Part shown: piece by piece, positions 19,137 through 29,956 of the stretch | How the letters are laid out: each line of letters begins with the position of its first letter | Numbering within the stretch: position 1 is the stretch's first letter | Source: Paraburkholderia phosphatilytica | GTDB taxonomy: Bacteria; Pseudomonadota; Gammaproteobacteria; Burkholderiales; Burkholderiaceae | NCBI RefSeq assembly: GCF_003443895.1 | Contig: NZ_QQOA01000041.1 | Coordinates: 1 to 63,301 of the forward strand | Direction of reading: 5' to 3' | Length of the DNA: 63,301 bases | The notes under the pieces: generated by a model | Told to the model about the DNA's origin: nothing | The model's input: only the letters and a program-made list of their open reading frames with translations | The model's database searches: none | Made by a program: the position numbers and the translations under genes

Positions 19137-20576
19137 TCAGCGCGCGCCGCGCTCGATCACGCGTGTGAGTGCGGCGAGTGCGGCGCTGCCGTCGGTGGGT
19201 GGCAGACCGGCGGCGATCTTGTGCAGCATCGCCTGCAGCGCAAGCGCAGCACGGTGCAGCGCGCCGGCATCCGGCGGCTCGACGATGCTCGCCTCGCGCA
19301 CGGCGGACGTGTTCACTTCTGCATGTGCGCGGCGGCGCCATGCGAGTCCGAGCGCATCCGCGAGCAGCGCGACGTGGCCGAGACCCAGCGCGCTGGCCGC
19401 GGCGCCGAGCCGGTACGCGGCGTCGCCTGCCTGCAGGGCGGCGCTCGCATCGGCCTTCTCCGGCTGGTCCGCGCGCTGCGCGTAGTCGGCAAGCGATGCG
19501 ATCGCGACATCCGCCGTCTGCAGGAAGTCTTCGTACGCGTTCGCGTTCACCGACAGCGCGCCCAGCGAGCGCGTCTGCGGATCGTGCGCGGCTGCGCTCC
19601 CGGCTTCGTCGGTGGCGGCTTCCCAGAGGACTTCCGAAGCCTGCGTGCCGACGACATGCCAGCCGACCGTCAGCCCGTAGTCGTGCAGCAGTTCGACTTC
19701 GTCCGCGTCTTCGGCTGCCGCGCCGAAGAGCGCGTAGTCGCGCCACAGCAGCGCGAGCGCCACGCGCACCAGCGAGCGCGGCGCGAGCAGCAAGCCATGC
19801 GCATGATCGGCGAGCGCGAGATTGCAGCGCGCGTAGAAGCGGCGCGCGTCCGCGAGGCCGTTCGCGTTGCCGGTCGCGCGCAGCGCACGCGCGCATGCAC
19901 GCGCGAGACGCCAGAAGTCGTACGGGTAATCGCCCGCGAGTTGCGCAAGACAGGCGTCCAGCACATCGAACGCGGCCTGCACGTGAGCATTCGCTTCGGG
20001 ATCGTCAGCGTCGTGGCCGTTCGCGCGCCTCAGCGCGGGCAACAACGCCTGCTCGTAACAGGCCCGCAGGTGGCTCAGCTGCGCGGCAGGCATCGGGCGC
20101 ATCGTGGACGGCGCGATCGGACGGCCCGCGAGCGCGAAGTCTTCGAACGATACGTTCGAGCCGGGAATGCGCGTGGCGAGTTCGCGATTGAGCGACGTGT
20201 AGTGCGTGAACAGCGTGGGCGAGCAGGACTGTTCGCGCAGGTTGTGGCGACTCACCGCGTGGCGGAAGTCCTGCAGCGCGGCGCCGAACGATGCGCGCAG
20301 CGCGGCGTTGTCGGCGCCATCGTTGACCACGAGCGGCGACATCAGCACCAGCGTGTCCGCAAAACGCTGTGCGCTCAGCCAGCCTGCCTCGCGAAATGCG
20401 AGCACTGCGCGCAGCAGCGCCGACGCGGTGTCGTGGCGCGCATCGAACGCGTGCTGGGCGTCGGCGAGCGCGATTTCGGCTGGACGCACGGTGCCCCCGC
20501 GCGGATTAGGCAGCGCCTCGAAACGCGTGGACGCGAAGGTGGACAGCGGGAGATCGGGTTCAGGAGTCATGGGCAT
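19137..20576 (-). CDS. alpha-helical protein, possibly FimL / ChpA N-terminal-like
   Basis: About 479 residues, alanine- and arginine-rich and predicted almost entirely helical, with no signal peptide or membrane segment. I do not see catalytic motifs. The context suggests a relative of FimL, which resembles the N-terminal part of the type IV pilus chemosensory kinase ChpA: in related betaproteobacteria the interval between rubredoxin and yqgE can hold pilG-pilH-pilI-pilJ-chpA genes. Here only this protein occupies the interval, so it may be what remains of that module. The start at 20576 (MPMTPEPDLP) was chosen because family-like sequence begins right after; the open frame runs further upstream. 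The FimL link is inference. Confidence 0.6.
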   Translation of the reverse strand: MPMTPEPDLPLSTFASTRFEALPNPRGGTVRPAEIALADAQHAFDARHDTASALLRAVLAFREAGWLSAQRFADTLVLMSPLVVNDGADNAALRASFGAALQDFRHAVSRHNLREQSCSPTLFTHYTSLNRELATRIPGSNVSFEDFALAGRPIAPSTMRPMPAAQLSHLRACYEQALLPALRRANGHDADDPEANAHVQAAFDVLDACLAQLAGDYPYDFWRLARACARALRATGNANGLADARRFYARCNLALADHAHGLLLAPRSLVRVALALLWRDYALFGAAAEDADEVELLHDYGLTVGWHVVGTQASEVLWEAATDEAGSAAAHDPQTRSLGALSVNANAYEDFLQTADVAIASLADYAQRADQPEKADASAALQAGDAAYRLGAAASALGLGHVALLADALGLAWRRRAHAEVNTSAVREASIVEPPDAGALHRAALALQAMLHKIAAGLPPTDGSAALAALTRVIERGAR

Positions 20577-20762
20577 GCGACTGGAACGCGCGCGGCCTCG
20601 CGACGCCAGACTGCGGCTGTTTCGCGAACCCACGACACAACGATGACAGACTGCCAACCGCTCATCAAGCTACGGACCAGGCCGACGTCAGCGCCCGCAC
20701 TATGCGTGCCACGTTCGCCGCGCCTGATCGATGTCGACTGCGAGATACGATTGCCGATCCGG

Positions 20763-20933
20763 TCAGATCTCGACCATCTCGAAGTCTTCCTTGCGCGCGC
20801 CACACTCCGGGCAGGTCCAGTTGATCGGCACGTCTTCCCAGCGTGTGCCCGGTGCGATGTTTTCGTCAGGCAGGCCGGCTTCTTCGTCGTAGATCCAGCC
20901 GCAGATCAGGCACATCCAGCTCTTGAATTCCAT
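20763..20933 (-). CDS. rubA: rubredoxin
   Basis: A 56-residue one-iron electron carrier. Two Cys-x2-Cys pairs bind the FeS4 centre: MCLICGWIYDEEAG near residues 7-20 and TCPECGARKEDFE near 40-52. It is cytoplasmic and supplies electrons to oxygenases or oxygen-detoxifying enzymes; the partner reductase is not in the window. The start at 20933 gives the compact family length. The ribosome-binding site is poor, and a long perfect hairpin lies 27 nt upstream of the start codon. Confidence 0.97.
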   Translation of the reverse strand: MEFKSWMCLICGWIYDEEAGLPDENIAPGTRWEDVPINWTCPECGARKEDFEMVEI

Positions 20934-20960
20934 TCTTATGCCGCGTCGAAAAGTGCAGGA

Positions 20961-20997
20961 AACGGACCCTCTGGCGCGTTCCGCCAGAGGGTCCGTT
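20961..20997. promoter_or_regulatory. perfect 16-bp inverted repeat between rubA and thiD
   Basis: Arm AACGGACCCTCTGGCG (20961-20976), loop CGTTC, and an exact complementary arm (20982-20997). It lies in the divergent interval between rubA (minus) and thiD (plus). Neither strand has a convincing U-tract right after the stem, although on the minus strand a T-rich stretch follows. It could be a leader hairpin or attenuator of rubA, a terminator for transcription entering from the right, or a protein-binding site. Confidence 0.6.
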
Positions 20998-21208
20998 GTA
21001 TCGGGACCCATGATGGTACCGTGTTGCTGCCCCACTGCCTAGCGAGCGAGAGCGAGCGGGGTTCGGCCATGCCAGACGGTCCGCCGCGGTGCGCTACGGG
21101 GCGAATGGCCCCATCCGAACGGATTGGTCGCATAATTGAGCCGACTGGACGCCATGCCACGTGTCGGCGTCACGCGTTTTTCCGCTCACTGTTCGCCTCC
21201 TATCTTTC

Positions 21209-22072
21209 ATGCCCAGCGACACTCCCCCGATCGTTCTGACCTTCGGCCTCTCCGACCCGACAGGCGGCTCCGGCATTCAGGCCGACCTGATGACGCTCGC
21301 GAGCATGGGCTGCCACGGTGTCACGGTGCTGACCGGCTATACCGTGCGCGACTCCGCCACCTGCGACGAAGTGACCGGTCTCGACCCGGACGTGGTCGCG
21401 ACCCAGGCGCGCATGCTGCTCGAGGACATGCCGATCGCGGCCTTCAAGGTCGGCGCGGCCACCCGCGCGGAAGTGGTGAGCGCGATCGCCGAAGTGGTCG
21501 CCGACTACGACGACATCCCGCTGATCCTCGCGCCCGACTTCACGCTCGACGATGAGCACGTGCTCGCCGCCGACGAACTGCGCGAGGCAATCGCCGACCT
21601 GCTCGCGCCGCAGACCACGCTTCTCGTCGCCGACGCGACCACGCTGCTCGCGCTCGCGCAGCCGGATGGCGACGCCGAGGCACCGAGCCTCGACGCTGCG
21701 ATCGCGCATCTGCTGTCGCAGGGCTGCGAGTACATCCTGTCGACGGAAACCGGCACGCACCGCCACGTGAACACGCTCTACAGCGACGACGGCCAGTTGC
21801 GCCAGGACCTGTGGGATCGCAGCGTCAACCGGATGATGGGTGCCACCGACACGCTCGGCACGGCGATCGCGGCGCTGCTCGCAAACGGACAGGAACCAGC
21901 CGAAGCCGTCCGCGAAGCGCAGGAATACCTGTTCCAGGCCACCCGCGCCGCGTTCCGGCCCGGCATGGGCGCTCACCTGCCTGACCGGTTCTTCTGGGCC
22001 CGCAGCGGCGACGACGACGAAACGCCGCCGCCCGCCTCGCAGGACTCCCCGCCGGACGAAGCGCGACACTGA
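21209..22072 (+). CDS. thiD: hydroxymethylpyrimidine/phosphomethylpyrimidine kinase
   Basis: Phosphorylates HMP and HMP-P for thiamine synthesis. Ribokinase-fold protein of 287 residues: FGLSDPTGGSGIQADLMTLA at ~12-31 is the substrate-binding motif, and the anion hole comes late in TDTLGTAIAALLANG. The last ~25 residues are acidic and disordered (DDDETPPP). The start at 21209 is the ATG directly before family sequence. No thiamine-pyrophosphate riboswitch is recognisable upstream. Confidence 0.93.
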   Translation: MPSDTPPIVLTFGLSDPTGGSGIQADLMTLASMGCHGVTVLTGYTVRDSATCDEVTGLDPDVVATQARMLLEDMPIAAFKVGAATRAEVVSAIAEVVADYDDIPLILAPDFTLDDEHVLAADELREAIADLLAPQTTLLVADATTLLALAQPDGDAEAPSLDAAIAHLLSQGCEYILSTETGTHRHVNTLYSDDGQLRQDLWDRSVNRMMGATDTLGTAIAALLANGQEPAEAVREAQEYLFQATRAAFRPGMGAHLPDRFFWARSGDDDETPPPASQDSPPDEARH

Positions 22073-22216
22073 TCCGGAACGCATCGGCTCCCACCCGTAT
22101 CCCTACCCGCACTAAAGAACTGACGCTCAGTTGCCGTCATCAGCATTGGCGCCTTTCCATCTCTTACGGAGACGATGGCACCAGGAACAGCCGATGTCTG
22201 GAACAACATGAACGAC

Positions 22217-22235
22217 GGGGCGCGATCCGCGCCCC
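22217..22235 (+). promoter_or_regulatory. leader hairpin just upstream of the DUF2844 gene
   Basis: Arms GGGGCGC (22217-22223) and GCGCCCC (22229-22235) around GATCC form a 7-bp stem ending 17 nt before the proposed GTG start at 22253. It could modulate ribosome access, but this is inferred from position only. If translation starts at the upstream ATG (22175), the element is simply coding sequence. Confidence 0.3.
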
Positions 22236-22252
22236 CATACGGGGATATACCT

Positions 22253-22768
22253 GTGAGAGTCCGATTCAACCTGGCCGGCGCCATCGCGCTGGCCATTGGC
22301 GCCTCGATGGCCGCGAGCGCGCCCGCCTTCGCCACGCTCGGCAGCACACCGCTGTCGGGCGTCGATAGTCACGTCGTCAGCGTCGTATCGATCGCGCACG
22401 TCGCGCATGCGGCCGCCGGCACGTCGTCGGGCAGCACGCCCGCGTCGACCTACTCGACGAACACGATCACGCTCCAGTCGGGCACCGTGGTGCGCGAGTA
22501 CGTGAACACATCGACCAACCAGGTGTTCGGCCTCGCGTGGCAAGGCCCGCGCCTGCCGGATCTGCGCCAGCTGCTCGGCACGTCATTCATCCGTTTTGCC
22601 GGCAGCGCGACGCAGCAGCCCGAATCGACCGCGATGGGCGCGTCGCACCGCAGCCTCGTCGCGTCCGATCTCGTCGTCCAGTCGGGCGGGCATATGGGGC
22701 TCTTCGTCGGCAAGGCCTACCTGCCCGAGCGGCTGCCGTCCGGCGTCAGCGCCAGCGACATTCAGTGA
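22253..22768 (+). CDS. DUF2844 family secreted protein
   Basis: From the GTG at 22253 the protein begins with a clear Sec signal peptide (basic VRVRFN, hydrophobic LAGAIALAIGASMAA, cleavage after APAFA), giving ~171 residues. The rest carries the DUF2844 pattern: a serine/threonine-rich segment, VVREYVN, VFGLAWQGPRLPDLRQLLG, then a hydrophobic C-terminal strand SDLVVQSGGHMGLFVGKAYLP. An ATG at 22175 is in frame but would bury the signal peptide. It sits 10 bp before a DUF3443 lipoprotein gene, a pairing common in Burkholderia. Function is unknown; periplasmic location is inferred. Confidence 0.82.
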   Translation: MRVRFNLAGAIALAIGASMAASAPAFATLGSTPLSGVDSHVVSVVSIAHVAHAAAGTSSGSTPASTYSTNTITLQSGTVVREYVNTSTNQVFGLAWQGPRLPDLRQLLGTSFIRFAGSATQQPESTAMGASHRSLVASDLVVQSGGHMGLFVGKAYLPERLPSGVSASDIQ

Positions 22769-22778
22769 CGGGGTGCGC

Positions 22779-24014
22779 ATGAAGACTTTCCTCCTGAGCT
22801 GCGCGCTCGCGCTGTGTCTCGCCGGTTGCGGCGGCGGCGGAAGTGGTGGCAGCAGCAGTTCGTCGTCGACCTCCTCCGCGGCCACGCCCGCATCTTCGAC
22901 CGGCGTTGTCACGCAGTCGAGCAATACCGTCCCGTTCACCGTCGATGCAACCTACGGCGCGGTCAACGGCGCGTACGTGAACGTGACGATCTGCGCGGTG
23001 GGCACGACGACCTGTACCACCATCGATCATGTGCAGGTCGACTCGGGATCGGTCGGCTTGCGGATTCTGGCATCCGCGCTGCCGACCGGCTTCGCGCAAC
23101 CGGTCGTGTCGGACCCGACCACCGGCGAACAGCTGGCCGAATGCGGCGAGTTCGGCTCCGGCTACACGTGGGGACCGCTGTCGAAGTACGACGTGACGCT
23201 TGGCGGCGAGACCGCGCACAATCTGCCGGTGCAGATCATCAACGACAGCTTCGCGACCGTGCCGAGTGCGTGCTCGTCGCTGGGTTCGTCGATGGGCGCG
23301 TCGGGCACCGCGTCATTGTTTGCGAAGGGCATCGTCGGGCTCGGCGTCGGACGCGAGGATTGCGGCTCGGGTTGCGCGAGCGCGGCGACGGATGTGTACT
23401 GGGTGTGCCCGGGCACGACCTGCACCGAGTCGAAACTCGCAACGACCTCGCAGGTGAGCAATCCGATCCTCGGCTTCCCGATCGACAACAACGGCATGCT
23501 GCTCACGCTGCCGACCATCGCGTCGAGCGGCTCGGCCGCCGTGACCGGCACGCTGACCTTCGGCATCAACACGCAGTCGAACAATCAGCGTGCCTCCGCA
23601 ACGCTGCTGACGACGGACGACAGCGGCAACTTCAACGTGGTCCTCAACGGCACGTCGACCCAGGGCTTCATCGACAGCGGTTCGAGCGTCTACTTCTTCG
23701 TGGATTCGTCGCTTGGCACCTGCAGCCTCGGTGGGGCGAACTGGTATTGCCCGACTTCGGTGACGCAGCTGAGCGCGACGCTGACAGGGCTGACGACCGG
23801 CACGCTGGCCACGACGTTTTCAGTCGGCAACGCGCAGACGCTGCTGTCGAACGGCCATGTCGCGTTCAACGACGTGGGTGTCAATGAGACGGTGTTCTCG
23901 TCCGCGGTGCTCGATCTCGGCCTGCCGTATTTCTTCGGCAAGTCGGTGTTCTTCGGCATCGCCGACGCCGATACGTCGACCGCCAGCGGCTCGCCGTACG
24001 TCGCGGTGCAGTGA
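22779..24014 (+). CDS. DUF3443 family lipoprotein
   Basis: 411 residues with a lipoprotein signal (LCLAGC, Cys17 as the lipidation site) and a glycine/serine linker. The mature part has paired-cysteine loops such as VTICAVGTTTCTTIDHVQVD and an aspartyl-protease-like VDSGSVGLRIL segment; a second FIDSGSSVYFF comes later. Two D-S/T-G-like motifs recall pepsin-fold proteins, but I would not assign protease activity. It follows the DUF2844 gene closely and is presumably cotranscribed with it, ending at the terminator near 24089-24120. Confidence 0.85.
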   Translation: MKTFLLSCALALCLAGCGGGGSGGSSSSSSTSSAATPASSTGVVTQSSNTVPFTVDATYGAVNGAYVNVTICAVGTTTCTTIDHVQVDSGSVGLRILASALPTGFAQPVVSDPTTGEQLAECGEFGSGYTWGPLSKYDVTLGGETAHNLPVQIINDSFATVPSACSSLGSSMGASGTASLFAKGIVGLGVGREDCGSGCASAATDVYWVCPGTTCTESKLATTSQVSNPILGFPIDNNGMLLTLPTIASSGSAAVTGTLTFGINTQSNNQRASATLLTTDDSGNFNVVLNGTSTQGFIDSGSSVYFFVDSSLGTCSLGGANWYCPTSVTQLSATLTGLTTGTLATTFSVGNAQTLLSNGHVAFNDVGVNETVFSSAVLDLGLPYFFGKSVFFGIADADTSTASGSPYVAVQ

Positions 24015-24088
24015 GCGATTTCGCAGAGCCGAACGCAGAGACGACGACCAGTCGTCGCCGCTGACACTCCGCGAGGCCACGCGCGCAA

Positions 24089-24120
24089 AAAAACCCCGCA
24101 GTTCGCACCGCGGGGTTTTT
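24089..24120. terminator. bidirectional intrinsic terminator between DUF3443 and groEL
   Basis: Arms AAAAACCCCGC (24089-24099) and GCGGGGTTTTT (24110-24120) with a 10-nt loop. The A-run on one side and T-run on the other let it terminate both the plus-strand DUF3443 transcript and the minus-strand groESL transcript. Confidence 0.93.
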
Positions 24121-24183
24121 CTTTGCCGAAGAGCACGCCTCGCGGCGCGCCCCGGCAAGACTGTGATTCGACCTGACGCCGAA

Positions 24184-25824
<1,641 letters not shown>

Positions 25825-25872
25825 CTTTCAACTCCTTGATTCTGGTGTGCTTTCGAATGAACCGTGGGGGTC

Positions 25873-26163
25873 TTACTTCGTCACCACAGCCATGATGTCT
25901 TCTTCGCGCATGACGAGCAGTTCGTTGCCGTCGACCTTCACGGTCTGGCCGGCGTACTTGCCGAACAGCACGCGATCGCCGACCTTCACGTCGAGCACGA
26001 TCTGCGCGCCCTTGTCGTCACGCTTGCCCGGGCCCACTGCCAGCACTTCGCCTTGATCCGGCTTTTCTGCTGCAGCGTCGGGAATCACAATGCCGGATGC
26101 CGTCTTGGTTTCCTGATCCAGACGCTTGACGATCACACGATCGTGCAAAGGACGAAGGTTCAT
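25873..26163 (-). CDS. groS: 10 kDa chaperonin GroES
   Basis: 96-residue co-chaperonin forming the heptameric lid. The conserved NLRPLHDRVIVKRLDQE start, the mobile-loop region TKTASGIVIPDAA and the C-terminal MREEDIMAVV are visible. The start at 26163 (ATG after a GAGGAGC ribosome-binding site) was preferred over an upstream ATG at 26193. First gene of the operon, ~90 nt downstream of the CIRCE operator. Confidence 0.99.
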   Translation of the reverse strand: MNLRPLHDRVIVKRLDQETKTASGIVIPDAAAEKPDQGEVLAVGPGKRDDKGAQIVLDVKVGDRVLFGKYAGQTVKVDGNELLVMREEDIMAVVTK

Positions 26164-26252
26164 ACTTGCTCCTCTTTCGATAGGACTTGACACGCTTGAG
26201 AAAACCCCGGCAAGCGACGCCTGCCGGCGAAATCAGGGTTCGGGGAGCGTTG

Positions 26253-26279
26253 TTAGCACTCTCCCGTGGTGAGTGCTAA
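26253..26279 (-). promoter_or_regulatory. CIRCE operator (HrcA binding site)
   Basis: An exact inverted repeat, TTAGCACTC (26253-26261) and GAGTGCTAA (26271-26279) with a 9-nt spacer, identical to the consensus CIRCE. It overlaps the -10 end of the groES promoter, so HrcA binding would repress groESL until heat shock. hrcA itself is not in the window. Confidence 0.98.
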
Positions 26280-26307
26280 GTATAGGGATGGCGAATGACA
26301 AATTCAA
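26279..26307 (-). promoter_or_regulatory. groESL promoter
   Basis: On the minus strand TTGAAT (26307-26302) and TATACT (26284-26279) are separated by 17 nt, a good sigma-70 promoter. The -35 is part of CTTGAA, and CCCTAT precedes the -10, so a sigma-32 reading is also conceivable. The -10 abuts the CIRCE operator. Confidence 0.8.
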
Positions 26308-26319
26308 GACCCGGGGCCG

Positions 26320-27098
26320 GAAGGAAATGTCATGTCGCAATCCATGTGTCGAGATTCGCTTAACTTTGAACTTTCCATCCTTGGCGAAGGCCTGTTGATC
26401 TGAAAATTCCATCAAAAAAACAATGCGTTACCGCTGAAACACATCGACAGCCAGGTGCTTCGGCAACGGTTCAGACACAGCGAACCTGGTGCGATTCTGG
26501 CCGACCATGCGGGTCCCGCGTCGAGCTTGGGGAAATCCCGCAGATCGCGCACAAATAATTAGGGGAGGATTGGAAGACGCACTCGCGGCAGTACGACACG
26601 AGCGAATCTGGCGCCAAGGCTATCTGCGCAGGCAGCGCAAACGGTCCTGCCGCCCCTGCCTCTCGATGCTTTCGAATTCGGGATCGCCAACGCGCTTGAT
26701 CCCCTTCGCAACAAATCAAAGGTATGGTCCGATCAGCGGTCCTCGAATGAGTGCTCAAGTGTTTGCCGGTAACTTTTGCCGGTCAGTGCCTCGATGCCGG
26801 CGTCGTATCGCGCAGCCTCTTCGCTGCGACGAGGCTCCACCGTCAGTGCGTCACCCTGCGGCAAGCGGCATTTGGCCGAAGCCGACCCACTGCAGACGGA
26901 CGCACGGTCGGGCATCAAAGGGCAGCTAACAAAGTGGTCCGGTCACCCATGCCGGCTTCTCGGCGACAATAGTTCGCGGACGTTGGGGCGCGCCGGGTTC
27001 TACATAAGCACCGTGGCAGATCGCTGACAGTGCCTGCATCTAGTTCCGCTCAAAGGAGCAACACCGTCAGGCAACCAGACGCGCGGCTGGCAAGTCGA
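26320..27098. other. about 780 bp without a recognisable gene
   Basis: Between the groESL promoter and the hybrid kinase gene I see only short ORFs (for example 26471-26758 and 26733-26918, both minus) with no recognisable motif, signal peptide or good ribosome-binding site. The 61-residue ORF at 26733-26918 has a plausible helical C terminus but nothing else. This may be decayed accessory DNA. Confidence 0.5.
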
Positions 27099-28628
27099 TC
27101 AGGCTCTTAGTGCCTTCGCGATATCGGCAAGGCTGTACGGCTTGCATACGAACGGAAATTCGCTGATCGTTGCAGGCTCGCGGCGCAGCGCGGCGAGTGG
27201 ATAGTCCGACGTAAGGACCACCTTGATGCCCGGATATTCCGACCTGGCCAGGCGCGCCAGTTCCATGCCGCTTATACCGTCCGGCATTGAAATGTCCGCG
27301 AAAACGACATTGATATCGGTGCGCGCCCGCAATATTGCTAGCGCCTCAGAGGCGCTACTGGCGGCCACAACCTCGCATCCTATTTTCCTGAACAGTTCAG
27401 TCGCCAGGCCGAGCACATCGGGCTCGTCATCCACCACCATGACCCTCTCACCCTTTGAGGAAGCCCGGGGAATGGTGGCTTCCTCCGGTTCGACCAGTGG
27501 AAAATAGAGATCGACCGTCGTACCCTTCCCGTCTTCGCTCGAAATGACGACGTCGCCGCCCGATTGGGTAACGAATCCGTACACTTGACTGAGTCCTAGC
27601 CCCGTTCCCTCACCCGCCGGCTTCGTAGTGAAGAACGGCTCAAATGCCTGCGCCAGTACCTCCCTGGACATGCCCGTGCCCGTGTCTGAAACCGATATCC
27701 GCACGTAGTGACCGGCAGAAAGCGCCGTCGTCACTTCGCTGTCTGATTCGACGGTATCCGCGGTGATCGTCACGGTACCCCCTTCGGGCATGGCGTCGCT
27801 CGCATTTACCACGAGATTCAGGAGGGTCGCCTCAAACCTCGCCACGTCAACAAGAGCGAAGGCATGTTGAGTCTGTGCTCTCAGTTCAACGCGCGTTTTG
27901 CGATCGCCGGCGCGCGTAAGCATCGGCTCAAAATCGCGCAGCAGCGAGCTGAGGTTGTGCACTTCCGCCTGCAACGGCTGCTGACGCGCAAATGAGAGAA
28001 GTTGCTGCGTGAGCGACGTTCCCCGGTCGATCGCCCGGCGCATGCTTTCAATCATCTTCGTGTCCATATGCGTGCGCGATTGCATTGCGAGAACCTGCAG
28101 ACCATTTGACAGCACCCCGAGCAGGTTGTTGAAGTCGTGGGCGACACCTCCTGTCAAGCGTCCAATGGCCTCCATTTTCTGCGCCTGGAACAAGGCAGCC
28201 TTTGCTTTCTCGAGCGCAGCCAAAGCCTCCTTGCGCTCGGTAATGTCCCGGGTGACCTTCGCAAAACCGACCAGTGAACCCGTTTCGTCACGAATGGCAT
28301 CCACCACGACGTGTGCCCAAAAACGGGTGCCGTTCTTTCGCACCCGCCATCCTTCCCGTTCGACTCGCCCCTCCCGAGCTGCCGTCGAGAGAATGAGTGC
28401 TGGCGCTCCGGCCGCCCGGTCCTCTTCTGTATAGAAACACGAGAAGTGTTGACCGACGATCTCTGAGTGGCAGTAACCTTTGATGCGCTCGGCCCCGGCG
28501 TTCCAGGTCGTCACGACACCTGCCGGCGAAAGCATGAAGATTGCATAGTCCGTGACCCCTTGAACCAGGAGACGGAATTGCTCTTCGGTCTGACGCGCCG
28601 TGTCTTGTGGCTTCTGGAGATCGCTCAT
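27099..28628 (-). CDS. PAS hybrid histidine kinase with C-terminal receiver
   Basis: About 509 residues and no membrane segment, so cytoplasmic. One PAS domain (~10-130, YAIFMLSPAGVVTTWNAGAER and a PAC-like FAKVTRDITERKEAL), a dimerisation/phosphoacceptor helix with GGVAHDFNNLLG (phospho-His near 165), an HATPase with LLNLVVNASDAMPEGG, DTGTGM and GEGTGLGLS, and a receiver domain (VMVVDDEPD, phospho-Asp in FADISMPD, Lys in CKPYS). The start at 28628 (MSDLQKPQDT) was preferred over 28649. Kinases of this layout usually signal through an intramolecular phosphorelay to a partner regulator; none is adjacent. The input signal is unknown. Confidence 0.88.
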   Translation of the reverse strand: MSDLQKPQDTARQTEEQFRLLVQGVTDYAIFMLSPAGVVTTWNAGAERIKGYCHSEIVGQHFSCFYTEEDRAAGAPALILSTAAREGRVEREGWRVRKNGTRFWAHVVVDAIRDETGSLVGFAKVTRDITERKEALAALEKAKAALFQAQKMEAIGRLTGGVAHDFNNLLGVLSNGLQVLAMQSRTHMDTKMIESMRRAIDRGTSLTQQLLSFARQQPLQAEVHNLSSLLRDFEPMLTRAGDRKTRVELRAQTQHAFALVDVARFEATLLNLVVNASDAMPEGGTVTITADTVESDSEVTTALSAGHYVRISVSDTGTGMSREVLAQAFEPFFTTKPAGEGTGLGLSQVYGFVTQSGGDVVISSEDGKGTTVDLYFPLVEPEEATIPRASSKGERVMVVDDEPDVLGLATELFRKIGCEVVAASSASEALAILRARTDINVVFADISMPDGISGMELARLARSEYPGIKVVLTSDYPLAALRREPATISEFPFVCKPYSLADIAKALRA

Positions 28629-28883
28629 ATGAGGAATACATGCTCGCAAGGCGTTGTTTCCGATTCTAACCTTTCACATAGCTGCGAAAAGAGGGCTATC
28701 CCGCAAGAACGCTCCTTTGGATCGGCTCTCCCATAGACGCGGGGTCACCTGCAGGCGACAGCAGGACTACGGGCAATGGCGGTATGCCCGCGCGGGTTTT
28801 CTGCCACTCAGTCAGGAACACACGTTGCTCATACTTGAAACCAACCCAAGCCAACGGACCGGATATGGTGCATTGCCCGCACA

Positions 28884-29912
28884 TTGCCCGCTGGACCTCT
28901 CTTTCAGAACTTCGAAGGCCGCGATCTGGTGGTCGGCGTCGATCAGAAGCTTGTCGCGCTGTTCGGCACGACTGTCGAACATATCGTCATCAACGATATG
29001 GCGATTCATCAGCCATCGCGGCAGATCTTCATGTCGGTCGAGCGCGGCCGCGGGCCGGATGCCATTCCTGCCATCGTGAAGGTCAATCACGGCAAGATCG
29101 AGCTGCTCGAACTCGAACGTATTGGGCACACACACGTTTGCATTCCGAACGAACCGGATCAGAGCGCAAGGCTCGAATTCGAGCCGCAGCGCGTCTATAC
29201 CATCACTGACGTCAAGTACTACAACGGCGAAATCTTCGTGACCGGCATTTTCGAATCAGCGATTCGCGTCGACGCTCTATCGCATTCCCTACCCGTTCAA
29301 CTCGTGCGTCGCGACATGCACCGTCGAGATCTGGCATCCGACGCACCGGGAGTTCGAAACGCGCGCGCCAATTATCCGGCGACTAATCCGCGAGATGGAG
29401 GGGAAGCCTTATTTGTTCGCCGTGTATGGCTGCACACCGCTCGTCCGCTTCGACTTGAACACATTGAAGGACGGCGCTCATGTGCACGGAGACACGATCG
29501 GCGAACCTGGCTATGGATCCAATCCGCTGGATATGATGATTTATACCGACCCGTTCGATCACAAGGACTATCTGCTTGTCACGATCGACGTGCGCAGTGC
29601 TTCGCGCATCGAGGCCGCGGAACTGGCATCGGCACAACCGGAGCCGACCGGAGGGTCGATCGATTTCGGACCGGGCGGCCTGGGACGCACACAGCGAGAT
29701 CTGCCGATACGGGCGGAGCATTTTGCGATTCTGGGATTCGCGATGGGCGGTCGCCATCTGGCGGCACCCGAAAACATCGTATCGCCTCAACATCGGGACG
29801 CTGATGGTGCCGTACTTCTTCGACCGCCGGTTGGACATGGCGGAAATGAACTGGCCAGATGGTCCGGCCCCGTTCCACTACCGGGATCATCGCAACGAGG
29901 TCGATCGTGCAT
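28884..29912 (+). pseudogene. frameshifted remnant of a beta-propeller-like conserved protein
   Basis: A single protein can be followed through three reading frames. It starts with EGRDLVVGVDQKLVALFG and continues to YYNGEIFVTG. The frame changes near 29270, and a second frame carries RIPYPF, then GKPYLFAVYGCTPLVRFDL to HFAILGFAMGG. After another change near 29780 it ends with GTLMVPYFFDRR and MNWPDGPAPFHYRDH before a stop. Repeated short beta strands suggest a propeller. The N terminus, which would carry any signal peptide, is missing. I cannot name the family. It neighbours a second decayed gene in the same orientation, likely a former operon. Confidence 0.75.
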
Positions 29913-29956
29913 AGCGGGTCTGCCTGGCCGTGATGGCCACGACCAGGTGAGCATGG

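Noticed and set aside
19169..20191. 340-codon arginine/serine-rich plus-strand ORF
   Set aside because: Shadow of the FimL-like gene; composition is that of a reverse frame.
20998..21208. TPP riboswitch upstream of thiD
   Set aside because: No THI-box consensus is recognisable in the leader; only the palindrome further upstream stands out.
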